A stretch of 64,000 bases of DNA from Cyclobacteriaceae bacterium (GTDB lineage Bacteria; Bacteroidota; Bacteroidia; Cytophagales; Cyclobacteriaceae): positions 124,001 to 188,000 of the forward strand of contig JAEUUA010000013.1 in the NCBI GenBank assembly GCA_016787755.1, given 5' to 3'. The notes under the pieces are model-generated. The model saw only the letters and a list, made by a program, of their open reading frames with translations, was not told the DNA's origin and ran no database searches. Position numbers and translations under genes: made by a program. Shown here piece after piece: positions 1 to 8,078 of this stretch. The stretch's first letter is position 1. Each line of letters starts with the position of its first letter.

Positions 1-1
1 C

Positions 2-361
2 GGCAGCGATCAGTTACGTTTTGCATTTGTTGCCACAAACGACAATGGCAATAACCTCTACGTGGATAATATAGAATATTTTATTGACGATGATCCGTTT
101 CCAATTTTATTACAAAATCCCTATTCTGTGTATGGCGGTGGAAATGAATTAAAATTGACTTTCAATCTCGAGGAGAAACAAACAACCTATCTTAAAATAT
201 ATACACTGCAAGGACAGATACTCGTTGATAATGTGTTGCCTGAAACGCTTAATCAAACCTACTCGTTTGATCTCGGCATTCAGGGTTCAGGCATTTACAT
301 TGTGCAGGTTATTTCTAAAGAAGGTGCGAACGCTACTAAAGTATTTTTGTCTGGAAAATAA
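2..361 (+). CDS. C-terminal end of a type IX secretion cargo protein (partial)
   Basis: The frame is open from base 2, so the gene begins outside the window and only its last 119 residues are visible. The first part reads like the edge of a jelly-roll or lectin-like domain (LYVDNIEYFIDDDPFP). The last 80 residues have the pattern of a type A T9SS sorting domain: a short beta-rich module with LKIYTLQGQIL, then SGIYIVQVISKEG and a basic end TKVFLSGK. In Bacteroidota such domains direct secretion across the outer membrane and are cleaved off. The GTG at 62 is an internal codon, not a start. What the missing N-terminal part does cannot be told. Confidence 0.75.
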   Translation, partial: GSDQLRFAFVATNDNGNNLYVDNIEYFIDDDPFPILLQNPYSVYGGGNELKLTFNLEEKQTTYLKIYTLQGQILVDNVLPETLNQTYSFDLGIQGSGIYIVQVISKEGANATKVFLSGK

Positions 362-451
362 TTTACTAATTAGAAGGTACGAATGAAGCATCAGCCAAAT
401 AGGGGAATAATTATGGAATGGTGTTTGGTGCGGTAGATTTATTCGAATAAC

Positions 452-459
452 TATCTTTG
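452..459 (+). promoter_or_regulatory. Possible Bacteroidota -7 promoter element (TATCTTTG) ahead of ddl
   Basis: TATCTTTG matches the Bacteroidota -7 consensus TAnnTTTG and lies 42 bases before the ddl start codon. A TTTG at 424-427 could be the -33 element, but the gap of 24 bases is longer than the usual 19-21. This makes the assignment tentative. Confidence 0.35.
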
Positions 460-500
460 TGGTGTTGGCACTTTTAGGCGTAGATCTTAGAATAAAAAGA

Positions 501-1577
501 ATGAGTAAAAAAAGAATTGCAATCTTATATGGCGGTCGGTCGGTAGAACATGGCGTTTCTATCAACTCAGCCCGAAATATTTTTCAATACATCGACAAGA
601 ACCTTTTTGAACCAATCCCGATAGGAATTTCTCTAAAAGGGGTTTGGTATAAAACAGATGCAATCACGAAGGAGATAGAAAAAGGAGAAGAACTTTCTCT
701 TCGGTTAAATCCGGATTCACCTTCCTTTTCTTCAAAGACCGGGAGCTTTAATGTGGATATGATTTTTCCTGTTTTACATGGTACAGATGGCGAAGATGGA
801 AGTATTCAGGGCTTGATAAAAGCAATGGATATTCCCATGATTGGAACCGGAGTTTCAGGTTCGGCTATGTCGATGAGCAAATTAGTGGCAAAGCGATTAC
901 TCAAAGAAGCCGGTTTGCCAGTTAACAAATTTCTATTCTCCTACTTCTCAGACAAAAAGCAATTCACCTTCGAAGAAATTGAAAAAGAATTGGGACTACC
1001 CTTTATGGTAAAAGCTGCCAACCTCGGTTCTTCAGTGGGTGTATCAAAAGTAAAATCAAAAGATGACTTTGAAAAAGCAGTAAACGAAGCTTTCAAGTTT
1101 GATGAATGCTTATTATTCGAAGAGTTTATTGAAGGTCGTGAGATAGAATGTGCTATTCTCGGTAACGATCCGGCACAGGCTTCTTTGCCGGGAGAAATTA
1201 TTATCAGCGGTAAATATGATTTTTATACATTCGATGCCAAATATGTAGATGGCAAAGCAGTCTCGATTGATGTGCCTGCTAACATAGAAGCCTCACTTGT
1301 TGAAAAAATAAGAGCCGTTTCGATTAAATCGTACCAGGCCTTAGGTTGTGAAGATTTTTCACGAGTAGATTTATTCCTTACCCAGCGAGGTGATATATTC
1401 GTGAATGAAATCAATACCATACCAGGATTTACTAATTCCAGTATGTTCCCCATGATGTGGAAAGAACGGGGCATTTCTTTTTGTGAATTGATTACTACAT
1501 TAGCTGAATTAGCTGATGCGCGATATAAAAAATCAAAACGAGTGGCCCGGGATTATCAATCAGCATTAAATTTCTAA
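501..1577 (+). CDS. ddl: D-alanine--D-alanine ligase
   Basis: Cytoplasmic ATP-grasp enzyme that joins two D-alanines for the peptidoglycan stem peptide. The 358-residue protein has the family landmarks: the N-terminal AILYGGRSVEHGVS substrate loop, IFPVLHGTDGEDGSIQGL, the ATP-grasp core with KAANLGSSVGVSKV, and the C-terminal metal and substrate loop FVNEINTIPGFTNSSMFP. Length is normal. The frame is open back to 459, but ATG 501 (MSKKRIAILYGG) puts the first strand where the family has it and follows a TATCTTTG promoter-like element. The PASTA gene starts 4 bases after its stop, so they are probably co-transcribed. Confidence in function is high. Confidence 0.95.
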   Translation: MSKKRIAILYGGRSVEHGVSINSARNIFQYIDKNLFEPIPIGISLKGVWYKTDAITKEIEKGEELSLRLNPDSPSFSSKTGSFNVDMIFPVLHGTDGEDGSIQGLIKAMDIPMIGTGVSGSAMSMSKLVAKRLLKEAGLPVNKFLFSYFSDKKQFTFEEIEKELGLPFMVKAANLGSSVGVSKVKSKDDFEKAVNEAFKFDECLLFEEFIEGREIECAILGNDPAQASLPGEIIISGKYDFYTFDAKYVDGKAVSIDVPANIEASLVEKIRAVSIKSYQALGCEDFSRVDLFLTQRGDIFVNEINTIPGFTNSSMFPMMWKERGISFCELITTLAELADARYKKSKRVARDYQSALNF

Positions 1578-1581
1578 AGCA

Positions 1582-2415
1582 ATGAAGCTGGGATCACTAT
1601 TTAAGAAGCGTTCACTAGGGGGATTGCTGATGAGTTTAGCCTTTACAGCAGGTACTGTTTTAATAATTGCTGTTGTCTATTTCTATATCTATCTGCCCGG
1701 AGTTACCAATCATGGAGAATCCATTACCGTTCCTGATTTGAAAGGAATGGAGTACGAAGAGCTCGAAATGTTTCTCACCAAAAATGATTTACGCTTTGCT
1801 GTAAATGATTCCGCCTACTCAAGTGATTTCCCCCCACTCGCTGTGCTGCGTCAGTTTCCGCAGCCGGGTGCCAAAGTTAAAGAGAACCGGGTTATCTACG
1901 TTTCCCTGAATCGAGTGTTGCCTCCTACGCTACCCATTCCTGATTTAGTTGACCGATCGTTAGTCAATGCGGAGGTGGTTTTAAAAAGTATTGAACTTAA
2001 TCGCGGTCGTATTCTTTACGTACCAGATCCGTTTCGAAACTTAGTAAAAGAAATGCGGTACGAAGGCAAGAAAATTGAACCGGGTACTCGTATTATAAAA
2101 GGCGCCACCATTGATTTGGTCGTGGGCGATGGAAACGGCCCGGCAGACTTTACGATAGGAAATTTACTGGGTGATAGTTTTGAAACCGCCAAGTTTAAAT
2201 TAATGGGTTGGAACCTCCATTTAGGTACTGTTCAAATCCCGTTAGGGATGGATACTACCGGTATCGAACCCTTCGTTTATAAGCAATATCCGGTGAAGGG
2301 AGATTCTGTTCGTGTAGGTGATCCGGTCGATCTCTGGATTGGACCGAAGGGCTATATAGAACCTGAGGAAGAAGGTGAAGATGACTCAGAATCTGATGAT
2401 GAAGTGGAACTATAA
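1582..2415 (+). CDS. Membrane-anchored PASTA-domain protein
   Basis: A 277-residue protein with a short cytoplasmic N-terminus, one membrane segment at about residues 15-37 (LLMSLAFTAGTVLIIAVVYFY) and then three consecutive PASTA modules outside the membrane (about 45-112, 115-183 and 190-256; each begins with VPDL/IPDLVD/FTIGNLLG-type strands and ends in a V.LWIG or V.LVVG strand). It ends in a very acidic tail (EPEEEGEDDSESDDEVEL). PASTA modules in kinases and penicillin-binding proteins bind muropeptides or act as spacers; there is no kinase or transpeptidase here. Placement 4 bases after ddl supports a cell-wall role. The exact function is unknown. Confidence 0.85.
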   Translation: MKLGSLFKKRSLGGLLMSLAFTAGTVLIIAVVYFYIYLPGVTNHGESITVPDLKGMEYEELEMFLTKNDLRFAVNDSAYSSDFPPLAVLRQFPQPGAKVKENRVIYVSLNRVLPPTLPIPDLVDRSLVNAEVVLKSIELNRGRILYVPDPFRNLVKEMRYEGKKIEPGTRIIKGATIDLVVGDGNGPADFTIGNLLGDSFETAKFKLMGWNLHLGTVQIPLGMDTTGIEPFVYKQYPVKGDSVRVGDPVDLWIGPKGYIEPEEEGEDDSESDDEVEL

Positions 2416-2424
2416 ACCAACCTT

Positions 2425-4338
2425 GTGAATCGGTTAGTTTTATCAATCTTTTTTTTATGCACTATCTCATCCGGCTTTTGTCAGTTGATAGTTGTCCCTA
2501 TTCAAAAAGAAAATTCAAGCAAAACTAGCAGCACTGCGCGTACACGCTCAGTAGATCCGATCACGCTTCCTTTTTGGGAGGATTTTTCAGCCGCTCGAAA
2601 AGGATATGCCGATACGATCAAGTGGCAATACGGAAATTCCGTTTGGATAAATTCAGGCATGGGTATTGATCCGCCTTCATACAATGTTGCAACTTTTGAT
2701 GGCCTGGATTCACTGGGCAAGCCCTATAATGTGAACGATGTACTCGCAAAAGGATTTGCCGATAAATTGATTTCTGCACCTATCCGCATGGACTTACCCA
2801 GTGCCTCGGAACGATTAGCGATTGCCATCACGTTCTTTTATCAGTTTCAGGGGAATGGCGAACCTCCTGATGCCGGTGATCTGCTATCTCTTGCATTTAA
2901 AAACAATTTAGGGGTTTGGGAAGTAGTGTGGTCGATAGAAAACGATGGCACGCTGATGAAGGATAAATTCATTCCTGTTACAATTCCCATTACAGCGGGC
3001 AAATATTTCCATGACAATTTTCAATTCCGGTTTCAGAACTTTGCACGCCTTTCCGGACCTTACGATACCTGGCATGTCGACTACATTTATATAGGCAACG
3101 GGAAATCACAAACAAGTCCTGTCTACCCACTTTTCCCCGATCGGGCTATCAGCAAACCATTTACATCCATATTTTCTACCTATAGTTCAATGCCAATTAA
3201 ACATTTTTATTCCGCTCCTGCCGCAAACTTCACTAAGCCGTCAATTACAATTACAAACCGCAGGCAAGATCAAACTACTGGCAACGGACAGCCTGTAAGT
3301 TATAGTTCGACAGCAAAAATCACGATGATAAAAGAAGGTCAGGCACCAACAATACTAAATTCTATTTTGGATGTGAACCTTAATATTGGTGGCGAGTTAA
3401 AGTTTAATGATCAACGACTTGTTACCTTACAAACCATGCCCAATCCAGCCACCTTTGATGCCACCTCAGACTCTATCCATATCCAATTGAAGATTGCATT
3501 TGATACCGGTGATGATAAAATTAAAACTCCAACAGAAGGCGATTACGATTTTAATGTATTTAATCCACTGATCTTTAAAATCAACGATAGTCTCAGCGCA
3601 AGCTATATACTTTCAGATTTTTATGCCTACGATGATGGGGCAGCTGAATATGGGGCTGGCCTCAATCAACCGGGCGCTCAAGTTGCCTATCAATTCGATA
3701 TGAAAACAACTGAACCGGATACGATTGTGGCTGTGGATATTTATTTTCCGCGATTTGGTGATGAATCAAATCGGATCATTCAATTTCAAATTTTAAGGGA
3801 TTTAACAGACAAAGCTTCTGATGTTTTATATCAGGGAAACCTCCCTATTCAACGCAACTCTCTTAATAAGTTTTGGCGAATCCCGCTCGTGGAAGAACCA
3901 ATAGGTGTTAAAGGAAAGTTTTATATAGGTTGGAAACAGCTTGCATCGGCCACTATTGCGGTAGGGCTTGATAAGAACACGGATTCAGGGGATATGATTT
4001 ACACCAACATTAATGGAGCTTGGGAACAAAACACATCGTTGAAAGGAAGTTTAATGATTAGACCGGTTTTTGGACCCGGCAAAGGTGGTGTGATATCAGG
4101 AGTTGATGAGACTATTCCTATATCCCTTTATCCAAATCCAAGTTCAGGAACGTTCTATATTTCTTCATTAGTGGATGAAGTCATTCTGTTGGACACAACA
4201 GGAAAAAGAATTTCGATAAACATAGAATCCGAAACTGATAGAACCAGAATTTCAATTCAATCCCCCTCCCCGGGATTGTACTTATTACGCACTTATCAAA
4301 ATAAGGTGTGGAAGAGTAGCAAGGTTGTGGTTCGATAG
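2425..4338 (+). CDS. Secreted protein with type IX secretion type A sorting domain
   Basis: A 637-residue protein beginning at GTG 2425, nine bases after the PASTA gene. It has a Sec signal peptide (MNRLVLSIFFLCTISSGFCQ). The central part is beta-rich with no domain I recognise. The C-terminal 75 residues form a T9SS type A domain: SLYPNPSSGTFYIS, VILLDTTGKRI, SPSPGLYLLRTY and a basic end (WKSSKVVVR). It should be exported through the Sec and type IX systems and either released or fixed to the surface. Homologues downstream of ddl/PASTA genes are usually annotated only as T9SS-sorted hypothetical proteins. No catalytic motif was seen. Confidence 0.8.
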   Translation: MNRLVLSIFFLCTISSGFCQLIVVPIQKENSSKTSSTARTRSVDPITLPFWEDFSAARKGYADTIKWQYGNSVWINSGMGIDPPSYNVATFDGLDSLGKPYNVNDVLAKGFADKLISAPIRMDLPSASERLAIAITFFYQFQGNGEPPDAGDLLSLAFKNNLGVWEVVWSIENDGTLMKDKFIPVTIPITAGKYFHDNFQFRFQNFARLSGPYDTWHVDYIYIGNGKSQTSPVYPLFPDRAISKPFTSIFSTYSSMPIKHFYSAPAANFTKPSITITNRRQDQTTGNGQPVSYSSTAKITMIKEGQAPTILNSILDVNLNIGGELKFNDQRLVTLQTMPNPATFDATSDSIHIQLKIAFDTGDDKIKTPTEGDYDFNVFNPLIFKINDSLSASYILSDFYAYDDGAAEYGAGLNQPGAQVAYQFDMKTTEPDTIVAVDIYFPRFGDESNRIIQFQILRDLTDKASDVLYQGNLPIQRNSLNKFWRIPLVEEPIGVKGKFYIGWKQLASATIAVGLDKNTDSGDMIYTNINGAWEQNTSLKGSLMIRPVFGPGKGGVISGVDETIPISLYPNPSSGTFYISSLVDEVILLDTTGKRISINIESETDRTRISIQSPSPGLYLLRTYQNKVWKSSKVVVR

Positions 4339-4344
4339 CTAATG

Positions 4345-4441
4345 CATTCACCGCAAGGACGCTATGGCGCAACGAAAATAATCAAAAGTCTTATATTCAG
4401 GTAACAGATTACATTGCGACTTCGCGCCTTTGCGGTTAATG
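4345..4441. repeat. Intergenic imperfect inverted repeat (ACCGCAAGGACGC ... GCGCCTTTGCGGT), copy 1
   Basis: Between two convergent genes the left arm reads ACCGCAAGGACGC and the right arm GCGCCTTTGCGGT, about 70 bases apart. The arms are imperfect complements. Related elements occur at 34264-34452 and 41693-41776, also at convergent junctions. It may form a long hairpin and act as a two-way terminator, but there is no clean T-run. Confidence 0.6.
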
Positions 4442-4447
4442 TATTCC

Positions 4448-5605
4448 TTAAAGTCCTGATATTTGACTCGACCCAACTGTCTCCACAATCTCCAGCGGGT
4501 TTGGCGTAAAGCAAATAACAAAAATCAGTAATGCAATTACTCCCAGTATGATCCTCCCCTGACTAAGAGGCGTTTCATCTTGTGAGGGTGGATGTTGAAT
4601 TCCCACAAACCTGCCTATTATAAAAGCAAATAAAAGCCACCCCGGATATCCAACAACATGTGGGAAGATGGAAACAATTCCATATTGAATTACAAAAAGA
4701 CCGATGGCATACATCCATGTATCACGTTGGGGTAATGCCAGACCACGCATAGTCAAATAATGGAAGCCAATAAATAGAGGTATTTTATAAATTAAAACAT
4801 TGAGCCCATCAGCGGGACTTACATAGCCGAGTCCTGCATAAAATAAAAATCCAATAAAAATTAGGGTTGCAATTTTACGATGCCAGTTGAAACCCACTAA
4901 ACCATATAACACATGACCACCATCTAGCTGACCCATGGGCAACAGGTTAATACTGGTAAACACCAGGGATAAAAATCCTGCAAATAAAAATGGGTAGTGT
5001 ATGATTTCATGAATGTTGGGAACCAGGGACGGATCTGCGACAAATTTTTCAAAAAACAAAAACAATAAATTTTTTCCTATATAAATATTCATGGATCCCT
5101 CTGGTAGAAACCCGGCTTGATAAACATAACTGGCATAATCCAATCCAAATTGCTCATACTCCGGATGAATTTGGAAAATATACTCAGGAGGAGGAAGGTG
5201 AGTAAATCCATAAAACAAGAATCCTATAGAAACCACAAACCCTGCCAGTGGGCCTGCAATTCCGATATCAAAATTTTCTCGTGTAGAACTGACTCGTTGC
5301 TTCAATCGAATCAGTGCGCCCAATGTTCCAAGCATCAGGGGCATCGGAGGCAAAGGAATGTAATAGGGCAAGGAAGTGCGAACCTTGTTATGAATAGCTG
5401 TGAAGTAATGCCCAAACTCATGTGCTGTAAGTATGGAAAGAAAGCAAATTGCGTAGGGCAGACCGGAATAAAAATCATCCCATGTGTATCCACTTACTAA
5501 AATAGATTTGCCATGAGTCCATTCAGCACCCGCCAACGTAGTGGTGATAAACGTGACAATGAACAAGGAGGAATGTATGAGTGCGGTCTTAAATTTTGGA
5601 TTCAT
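4448..5605 (-). CDS. Site-2 protease family (M50) membrane metalloprotease
   Basis: A polytopic membrane protein of 385 residues. HEFGH at residues 62-66 is the zinc-binding HExxH motif within a membrane segment, and NLLPMGQLDGGH near residue 225 is the third-ligand motif (usual form NxxPxxxLDGG). Several further hydrophobic helices follow. Members of this family cut membrane-bound substrates such as anti-sigma factors; the shorter soluble-PDZ architecture of RseP is absent, so this is the compact type seen in plants and cyanobacteria (EGY1-like) and many Bacteroidota. Its start codon overlaps the stop of the upstream HAD gene by four bases (ATGA), so the two are translationally coupled. The substrate is unknown. 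Confidence 0.88.
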   Translation of the reverse strand: MNPKFKTALIHSSLFIVTFITTTLAGAEWTHGKSILVSGYTWDDFYSGLPYAICFLSILTAHEFGHYFTAIHNKVRTSLPYYIPLPPMPLMLGTLGALIRLKQRVSSTRENFDIGIAGPLAGFVVSIGFLFYGFTHLPPPEYIFQIHPEYEQFGLDYASYVYQAGFLPEGSMNIYIGKNLLFLFFEKFVADPSLVPNIHEIIHYPFLFAGFLSLVFTSINLLPMGQLDGGHVLYGLVGFNWHRKIATLIFIGFLFYAGLGYVSPADGLNVLIYKIPLFIGFHYLTMRGLALPQRDTWMYAIGLFVIQYGIVSIFPHVVGYPGWLLFAFIIGRFVGIQHPPSQDETPLSQGRIILGVIALLIFVICFTPNPLEIVETVGSSQISGL

Positions 5606-6222
5606 GGAAAGAGTGAAAAAATCTGATCAGGATGATGAACATGAAACGTTTGAATGCCCGCCTTGTTTGCACCCACCAGGTTATCTTTATTGTCGTCTAA
5701 AAAAATTGTCTCGGCTGGAAGTAAATTATTCTGCGCAAGCACATACTCATAAATAGCTACATCGGGCTTACTCAATTTTAACAGATGTGAGTAATAAGCG
5801 TTGTGAAAATAATGATCAATTCGCGCCTTGCCTGTAAGTTGATACACAATGCTGCTAAAACATTGTAAGTGAATGTTGTTGGTATTGCTTAATAGATAGA
5901 TCGAGTAGGTATTCTTCAATCGCTCAAGCAGTTGAATGCGTTCGATGGGGATGTCTAGCAACATGGCATTCCAGGCAGTATCCAATTCTGAATCTTGTAC
6001 TTTCAGATTGAGTGATTCACGCAAATGATCGCGAAACTCCGCATCGGAAATCAGACCCTTTTCATACTCATGAAAGTAAGTTCCGTGATGTACCCTGCTT
6101 TTTATTTCCTCTAGCGGCAAACCGCTTAGGGCAGCAAACGCCTGATGCGTTTTTTCAACCGAGAGGTTAATTATTACCCCTCCTAAATCGAATATAATGT
6201 TTTTAATTCCTGGTGGTGTCAA
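5602..6222 (-). CDS. HAD-IA family hydrolase (YihX-like phosphatase)
   Basis: A soluble 206-residue protein with all four HAD motifs. Motif I is IIFDLGGVIINL, with nucleophile Asp 12; the glycine two residues on is typical of the YihX/epoxide-hydrolase N-terminal subgroup rather than the usual DxD. Motif II is YLLSNTN, motif III is the lysine in LKLSKPDVAIYEY, and motif IV is TIFLDDNKDNLVGA. The helical cap lies between motifs I and II. It probably dephosphorylates a small phosphorylated metabolite such as a sugar phosphate; the substrate cannot be read from sequence. It is the first gene of a two-gene unit with the site-2 protease and lies just before the tRNA on the other strand. Confidence 0.88.
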   Translation of the reverse strand: MTPPGIKNIIFDLGGVIINLSVEKTHQAFAALSGLPLEEIKSRVHHGTYFHEYEKGLISDAEFRDHLRESLNLKVQDSELDTAWNAMLLDIPIERIQLLERLKNTYSIYLLSNTNNIHLQCFSSIVYQLTGKARIDHYFHNAYYSHLLKLSKPDVAIYEYVLAQNNLLPAETIFLDDNKDNLVGANKAGIQTFHVHHPDQIFSLFP

Positions 6223-6305
6223 ACGGTTGTGAATTAACGTTCAAAGATGTAAAATTGCAGTCCCCAATAATAACTGGCTGCAAATATAGCTGGTTATCTG
6301 AAAGA

Positions 6306-6379
6306 GGGCCCATAGCTCAGCTGGTTAGAGCACTTGACTCATAATCAAGGGGTCGCTGGATCGTGCCCAGCTGGGCCCA
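6306..6379 (+). tRNA. tRNA with CAT anticodon (elongator Met, or Ile2 if lysidine-modified)
   Basis: All four arms fold: acceptor GGGCCCA (6306-6312) with TGGGCCC (6372-6378), D stem GCTC/GAGC, anticodon stem CTTGA/TCAAG with loop CTCATAA (anticodon CAT at 6340-6342), variable GGGTC, T stem GCTGG/CCAGC, discriminator A 6379. CCA is not fully encoded (CC then T). The T loop is ATCGTGC instead of the usual TTCGAnn, so positions 54 and 58 read A and T where T and A are expected. The 3' 46 bases plus one flanking base are duplicated at 16150-16196 because the gene is an integration site. Sequence alone does not settle Met versus Ile2. Confidence 0.93.
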
Positions 6380-6380
6380 C
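6334..6380 (+). repeat. attL: 47-bp direct repeat inside the tRNA
   Basis: From the T at 6334 (anticodon stem) to C 6380, identical to 16150-16196. Flanking bases differ on both sides (C before and CTGAT after here; A before and TTTAT after there), so the match has sharp edges. This is the usual footprint of a tyrosine integrase using a tRNA 3' half; the element restores a complete tRNA on this side. Confidence 0.92.
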
Positions 6381-6390
6381 CTGATAATCA

Positions 6391-6419
6391 AAGAGTTATA
6401 AAAATATAACTCTTTTTTT
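6391..6419 (+). terminator. Rho-independent terminator after the tRNA
   Basis: AAGAGTTATA (6391-6400), loop AAAA, TATAACTCTT (6405-6414), then a T-run to 6419: a ten-base-pair perfect stem. It lies just inside the element, so the island brought the terminator that now ends tRNA transcription; the old chromosomal downstream sequence is at 16197 onward and shows no such hairpin. Confidence 0.85.
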
Positions 6420-6427
6420 GTTTCCTC

Positions 6428-6448
6428 TGTAAAACAATTGTAAAACAT
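6428..6448. promoter_or_regulatory. Probable integrase arm-type site (left)
   Basis: Two tandem copies of the core TGTAAAACA joined through CAATTG. The 21-base sequence occurs again, identical and in the same orientation, at 16017-16037 near the other end of the element. Exact duplicated short repeats on both arms of an att site are what tyrosine integrases with an arm-binding domain recognise. An inverted AATTGTAAA match lies at about 6460-6468. Confidence 0.55.
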
Positions 6449-6494
6449 CTATTCCCTCCTTTACAATTAATCGGTAGGTCGTTACCTTAGGTCA

Positions 6495-6704
6495 ATGAAA
6501 TGGATGACCAAGACAAACGAAGCTACTGCCTATCCTAACGGCACGAAGATCAAATCAAAAAGTAATGGTACAGTTGGCACAATTGAAAAGCAATGTTTTT
6601 GCGGTGCAGGTGACTGGCTACACTATGAAGTGCGAATGGATAGCATCATAGTATTTCAGCACGCGGATATAGAAAGATTATTTGAAGTAGTAAATCCCAA
6701 TTGA
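6495..6704 (+). CDS. Small hypothetical protein (69 aa)
   Basis: A 69-residue protein I do not recognise. It has a Cys-Phe-Cys-Gly-Ala-Gly stretch in the middle (EKQCFCGAGDWLHYEVRMD) and otherwise reads like a small beta-barrel or SH3-like fold (GTKIKSKSNGTVGTIEK). ATG 6504 (MTKTNEA) is an alternative start. Its stop touches the reading frame of the TPR gene. It is the first gene of the rightward cargo block of the island, about 115 bases after the tRNA. Function unknown. Confidence 0.6.
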   Translation: MKWMTKTNEATAYPNGTKIKSKSNGTVGTIEKQCFCGAGDWLHYEVRMDSIIVFQHADIERLFEVVNPN

Positions 6705-6715
6705 ATCTCCATATT

Positions 6716-7438
6716 ATGAAATCATTCGGACGTATCATTTTATTAGGTGCCCTTTGCCTCTCAATTTCTATTTGCTACGGGCAAACGGCTGTAGATTATT
6801 TCAAAAGAGGAGTCTCTAAACATAACCTTGGAGACTACCGAGGAGCTATAGAAGATTATAATAAAGCAATAGAACTTAAGCCTAAAAATTTAGCTGCTTA
6901 CTACTATAACAGAGGCTTTAATAAAACTTTTCTTAAAGATTACCGAGGAGCTATAGAAGATTATAATAAAGCAATAGAACTTAAGCCTAATTTTTCAGAT
7001 GCCTATTATGGCAGAGGAAATGCTAATGGTTTACTTAATAATGACTACAGGCGAGTTATAGAAGATTATAATAAAGCTATAGAACTTAACCCCAATTTTT
7101 CAGATGCTTATTTTCAAAGAGGAAATATTAAGGGATTTCATAAAGACTATAAGGGCGCTATAAGTGACCTTAACAAAGCAATAGAATTAAATCCAAAGAA
7201 TTCTTATGCTTATAATAGCAGAGGTCTAAATAAAATTCAACTTCAAGATTATATAGGAGCCATAGCTGATTTTAATAAAACACTTGAGCTTAAACCAGAG
7301 GAATCTGATGCTTTAGTTAACAGGGGAATTAGTAAAATGAAATCAGGACAAAAGGCTAGTGCATGTTTAGACTTTTCAAAAGCTCTAGAATTGGGACGTT
7401 TAGAAGTAATTGACATAATGAAAGCGTATTGCTACTAA
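6716..7438 (+). CDS. Secreted TPR-repeat protein
   Basis: A 240-residue protein starting at ATG 6716 (MKSFGRIILLGALCLSISICYGQ), chosen because it gives a clean signal peptide; the frame is open 15 bases further up. The rest is about six tetratricopeptide repeats with the signature G(D)Y.GAI.DYNKAIEL.P. The first repeats are almost identical at DNA level: a stretch of about 50 bases beginning TACCGAGGAGC at 6836 recurs at 6941 and, less exactly, near 7049, so the array grew by recent duplication. TPRs bind protein partners, probably in the periplasm; the partner is unknown. Such proteins are common cargo in Bacteroidota islands. Confidence 0.85.
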   Translation: MKSFGRIILLGALCLSISICYGQTAVDYFKRGVSKHNLGDYRGAIEDYNKAIELKPKNLAAYYYNRGFNKTFLKDYRGAIEDYNKAIELKPNFSDAYYGRGNANGLLNNDYRRVIEDYNKAIELNPNFSDAYFQRGNIKGFHKDYKGAISDLNKAIELNPKNSYAYNSRGLNKIQLQDYIGAIADFNKTLELKPEESDALVNRGISKMKSGQKASACLDFSKALELGRLEVIDIMKAYCY

Positions 7439-7454
7439 ATACACTTGCTTACAA

Positions 7455-7713
7455 ATGGATAATGCTTTAATTGAAAAATTCAATCTGGTAGACCTCCACG
7501 GGAAAGGTGTTTTGCTTTATGAACATGGCGAATACATATCAACGCGGTTTTACTATGCTAAGAAAGTTAACCTCTATTCAATGCCTGGCTTTTTGGTTGG
7601 AATTGTTTTATTCACCCTATCTGAATAAGATTGAGAAAATTGAAGTTGTTTCTGATAGCAAAAGACTCAATAAACATTTAGAGAATATTGAATTGAATAA
7701 CCTAATTAATTAG
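7455..7713 (+). pseudogene. Frameshifted small conserved-type protein (about 85 aa when repaired)
   Basis: The frame from ATG 7455 (MDNALIEKFNLVDLHGKG) runs well to ...NLYSMPGFLV and then degenerates to a stop near 7627. A second frame takes over at the same place and continues LFYSPYLNKIEKIEVVSDSK to the stop at 7713. Dropping one G in GGTTGG at 7595-7600 joins them without loss. The joined protein resembles small hypothetical proteins common in Bacteroidota mobile regions (LIEKF.LVD.HG.G..LYEHG, then KIEKIEV), from memory. It is either a real pseudogene or a sequencing error. A 68-aa reading from 7507 uses an out-of-frame N-terminus and is not the gene. Confidence 0.6.
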
Positions 7714-7721
7714 ATAGCCTA

Positions 7722-8078
7722 ATGAGTGATCTAAAAGAAGATATTGTTATAAAATCTTTAAGGTTTGCTAAATCAAAATATATTGAAGGTGAACCATTCA
7801 ATTTTGATTCTTTAAAGGCTCAAATGAAAAAGGATGGCTATAATCAACCTAATTCAGATGATCGCTTTGCTATGGTCTTATTTAAAGAAATAACAAGCGA
7901 TATAATAATAAATCAAAGTGGGGAGAGACATATGTCTCTTGAAGCATATATCAAACTCCTTGAATATGATGATTTGAAAGAAACAAGGATCGCTGCTAAA
8001 GATGCACAGAAGTGGGCAGTTAGAGCCATGTGGTTATCTGTTATTGCAATCATAGTTCAAATAGTTACAAGCAATTGA
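7722..8078 (+). CDS. Hypothetical protein with C-terminal membrane anchor (118 aa)
   Basis: A 118-residue protein with a charged, helical N-terminal part and one membrane segment at the end (AMWLSVIAIIVQIVTSN, about residues 101-117). Just before the anchor is EAYIKLLEYDDLKETRIAAKDAQKWA, a linker-plus-anchor pattern I have seen in many small hypothetical proteins from Bacteroidota. The rest probably forms a small winged-helix-like domain (SLKAQMKKDGYNQPNSDDRFAMVLFKEI), which is inference. It lies 8 bases after the frameshifted gene and overlaps the next small frame. Function unknown; anchored small proteins beside abortive-infection genes may be partners. Confidence 0.65.
   Translation: MSDLKEDIVIKSLRFAKSKYIEGEPFNFDSLKAQMKKDGYNQPNSDDRFAMVLFKEITSDIIINQSGERHMSLEAYIKLLEYDDLKETRIAAKDAQKWAVRAMWLSVIAIIVQIVTSN

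Noticed and set aside
5117..5500. A 127-codon open frame on the + strand
   Set aside because: Antisense to the site-2 protease; it covers the region encoding the HEFGH motif and shows no protein-family features.
6836..7100. Repeated 50-base units as a possible CRISPR or tandem array
   Set aside because: The units are TPR codons within one gene with about 105-base spacing, so they are protein repeats and not a CRISPR.
7507..7713. A 68-residue gene
   Set aside because: Its N-terminal half is out of frame with the better frame from 7455; it is the second half of a frameshifted gene.
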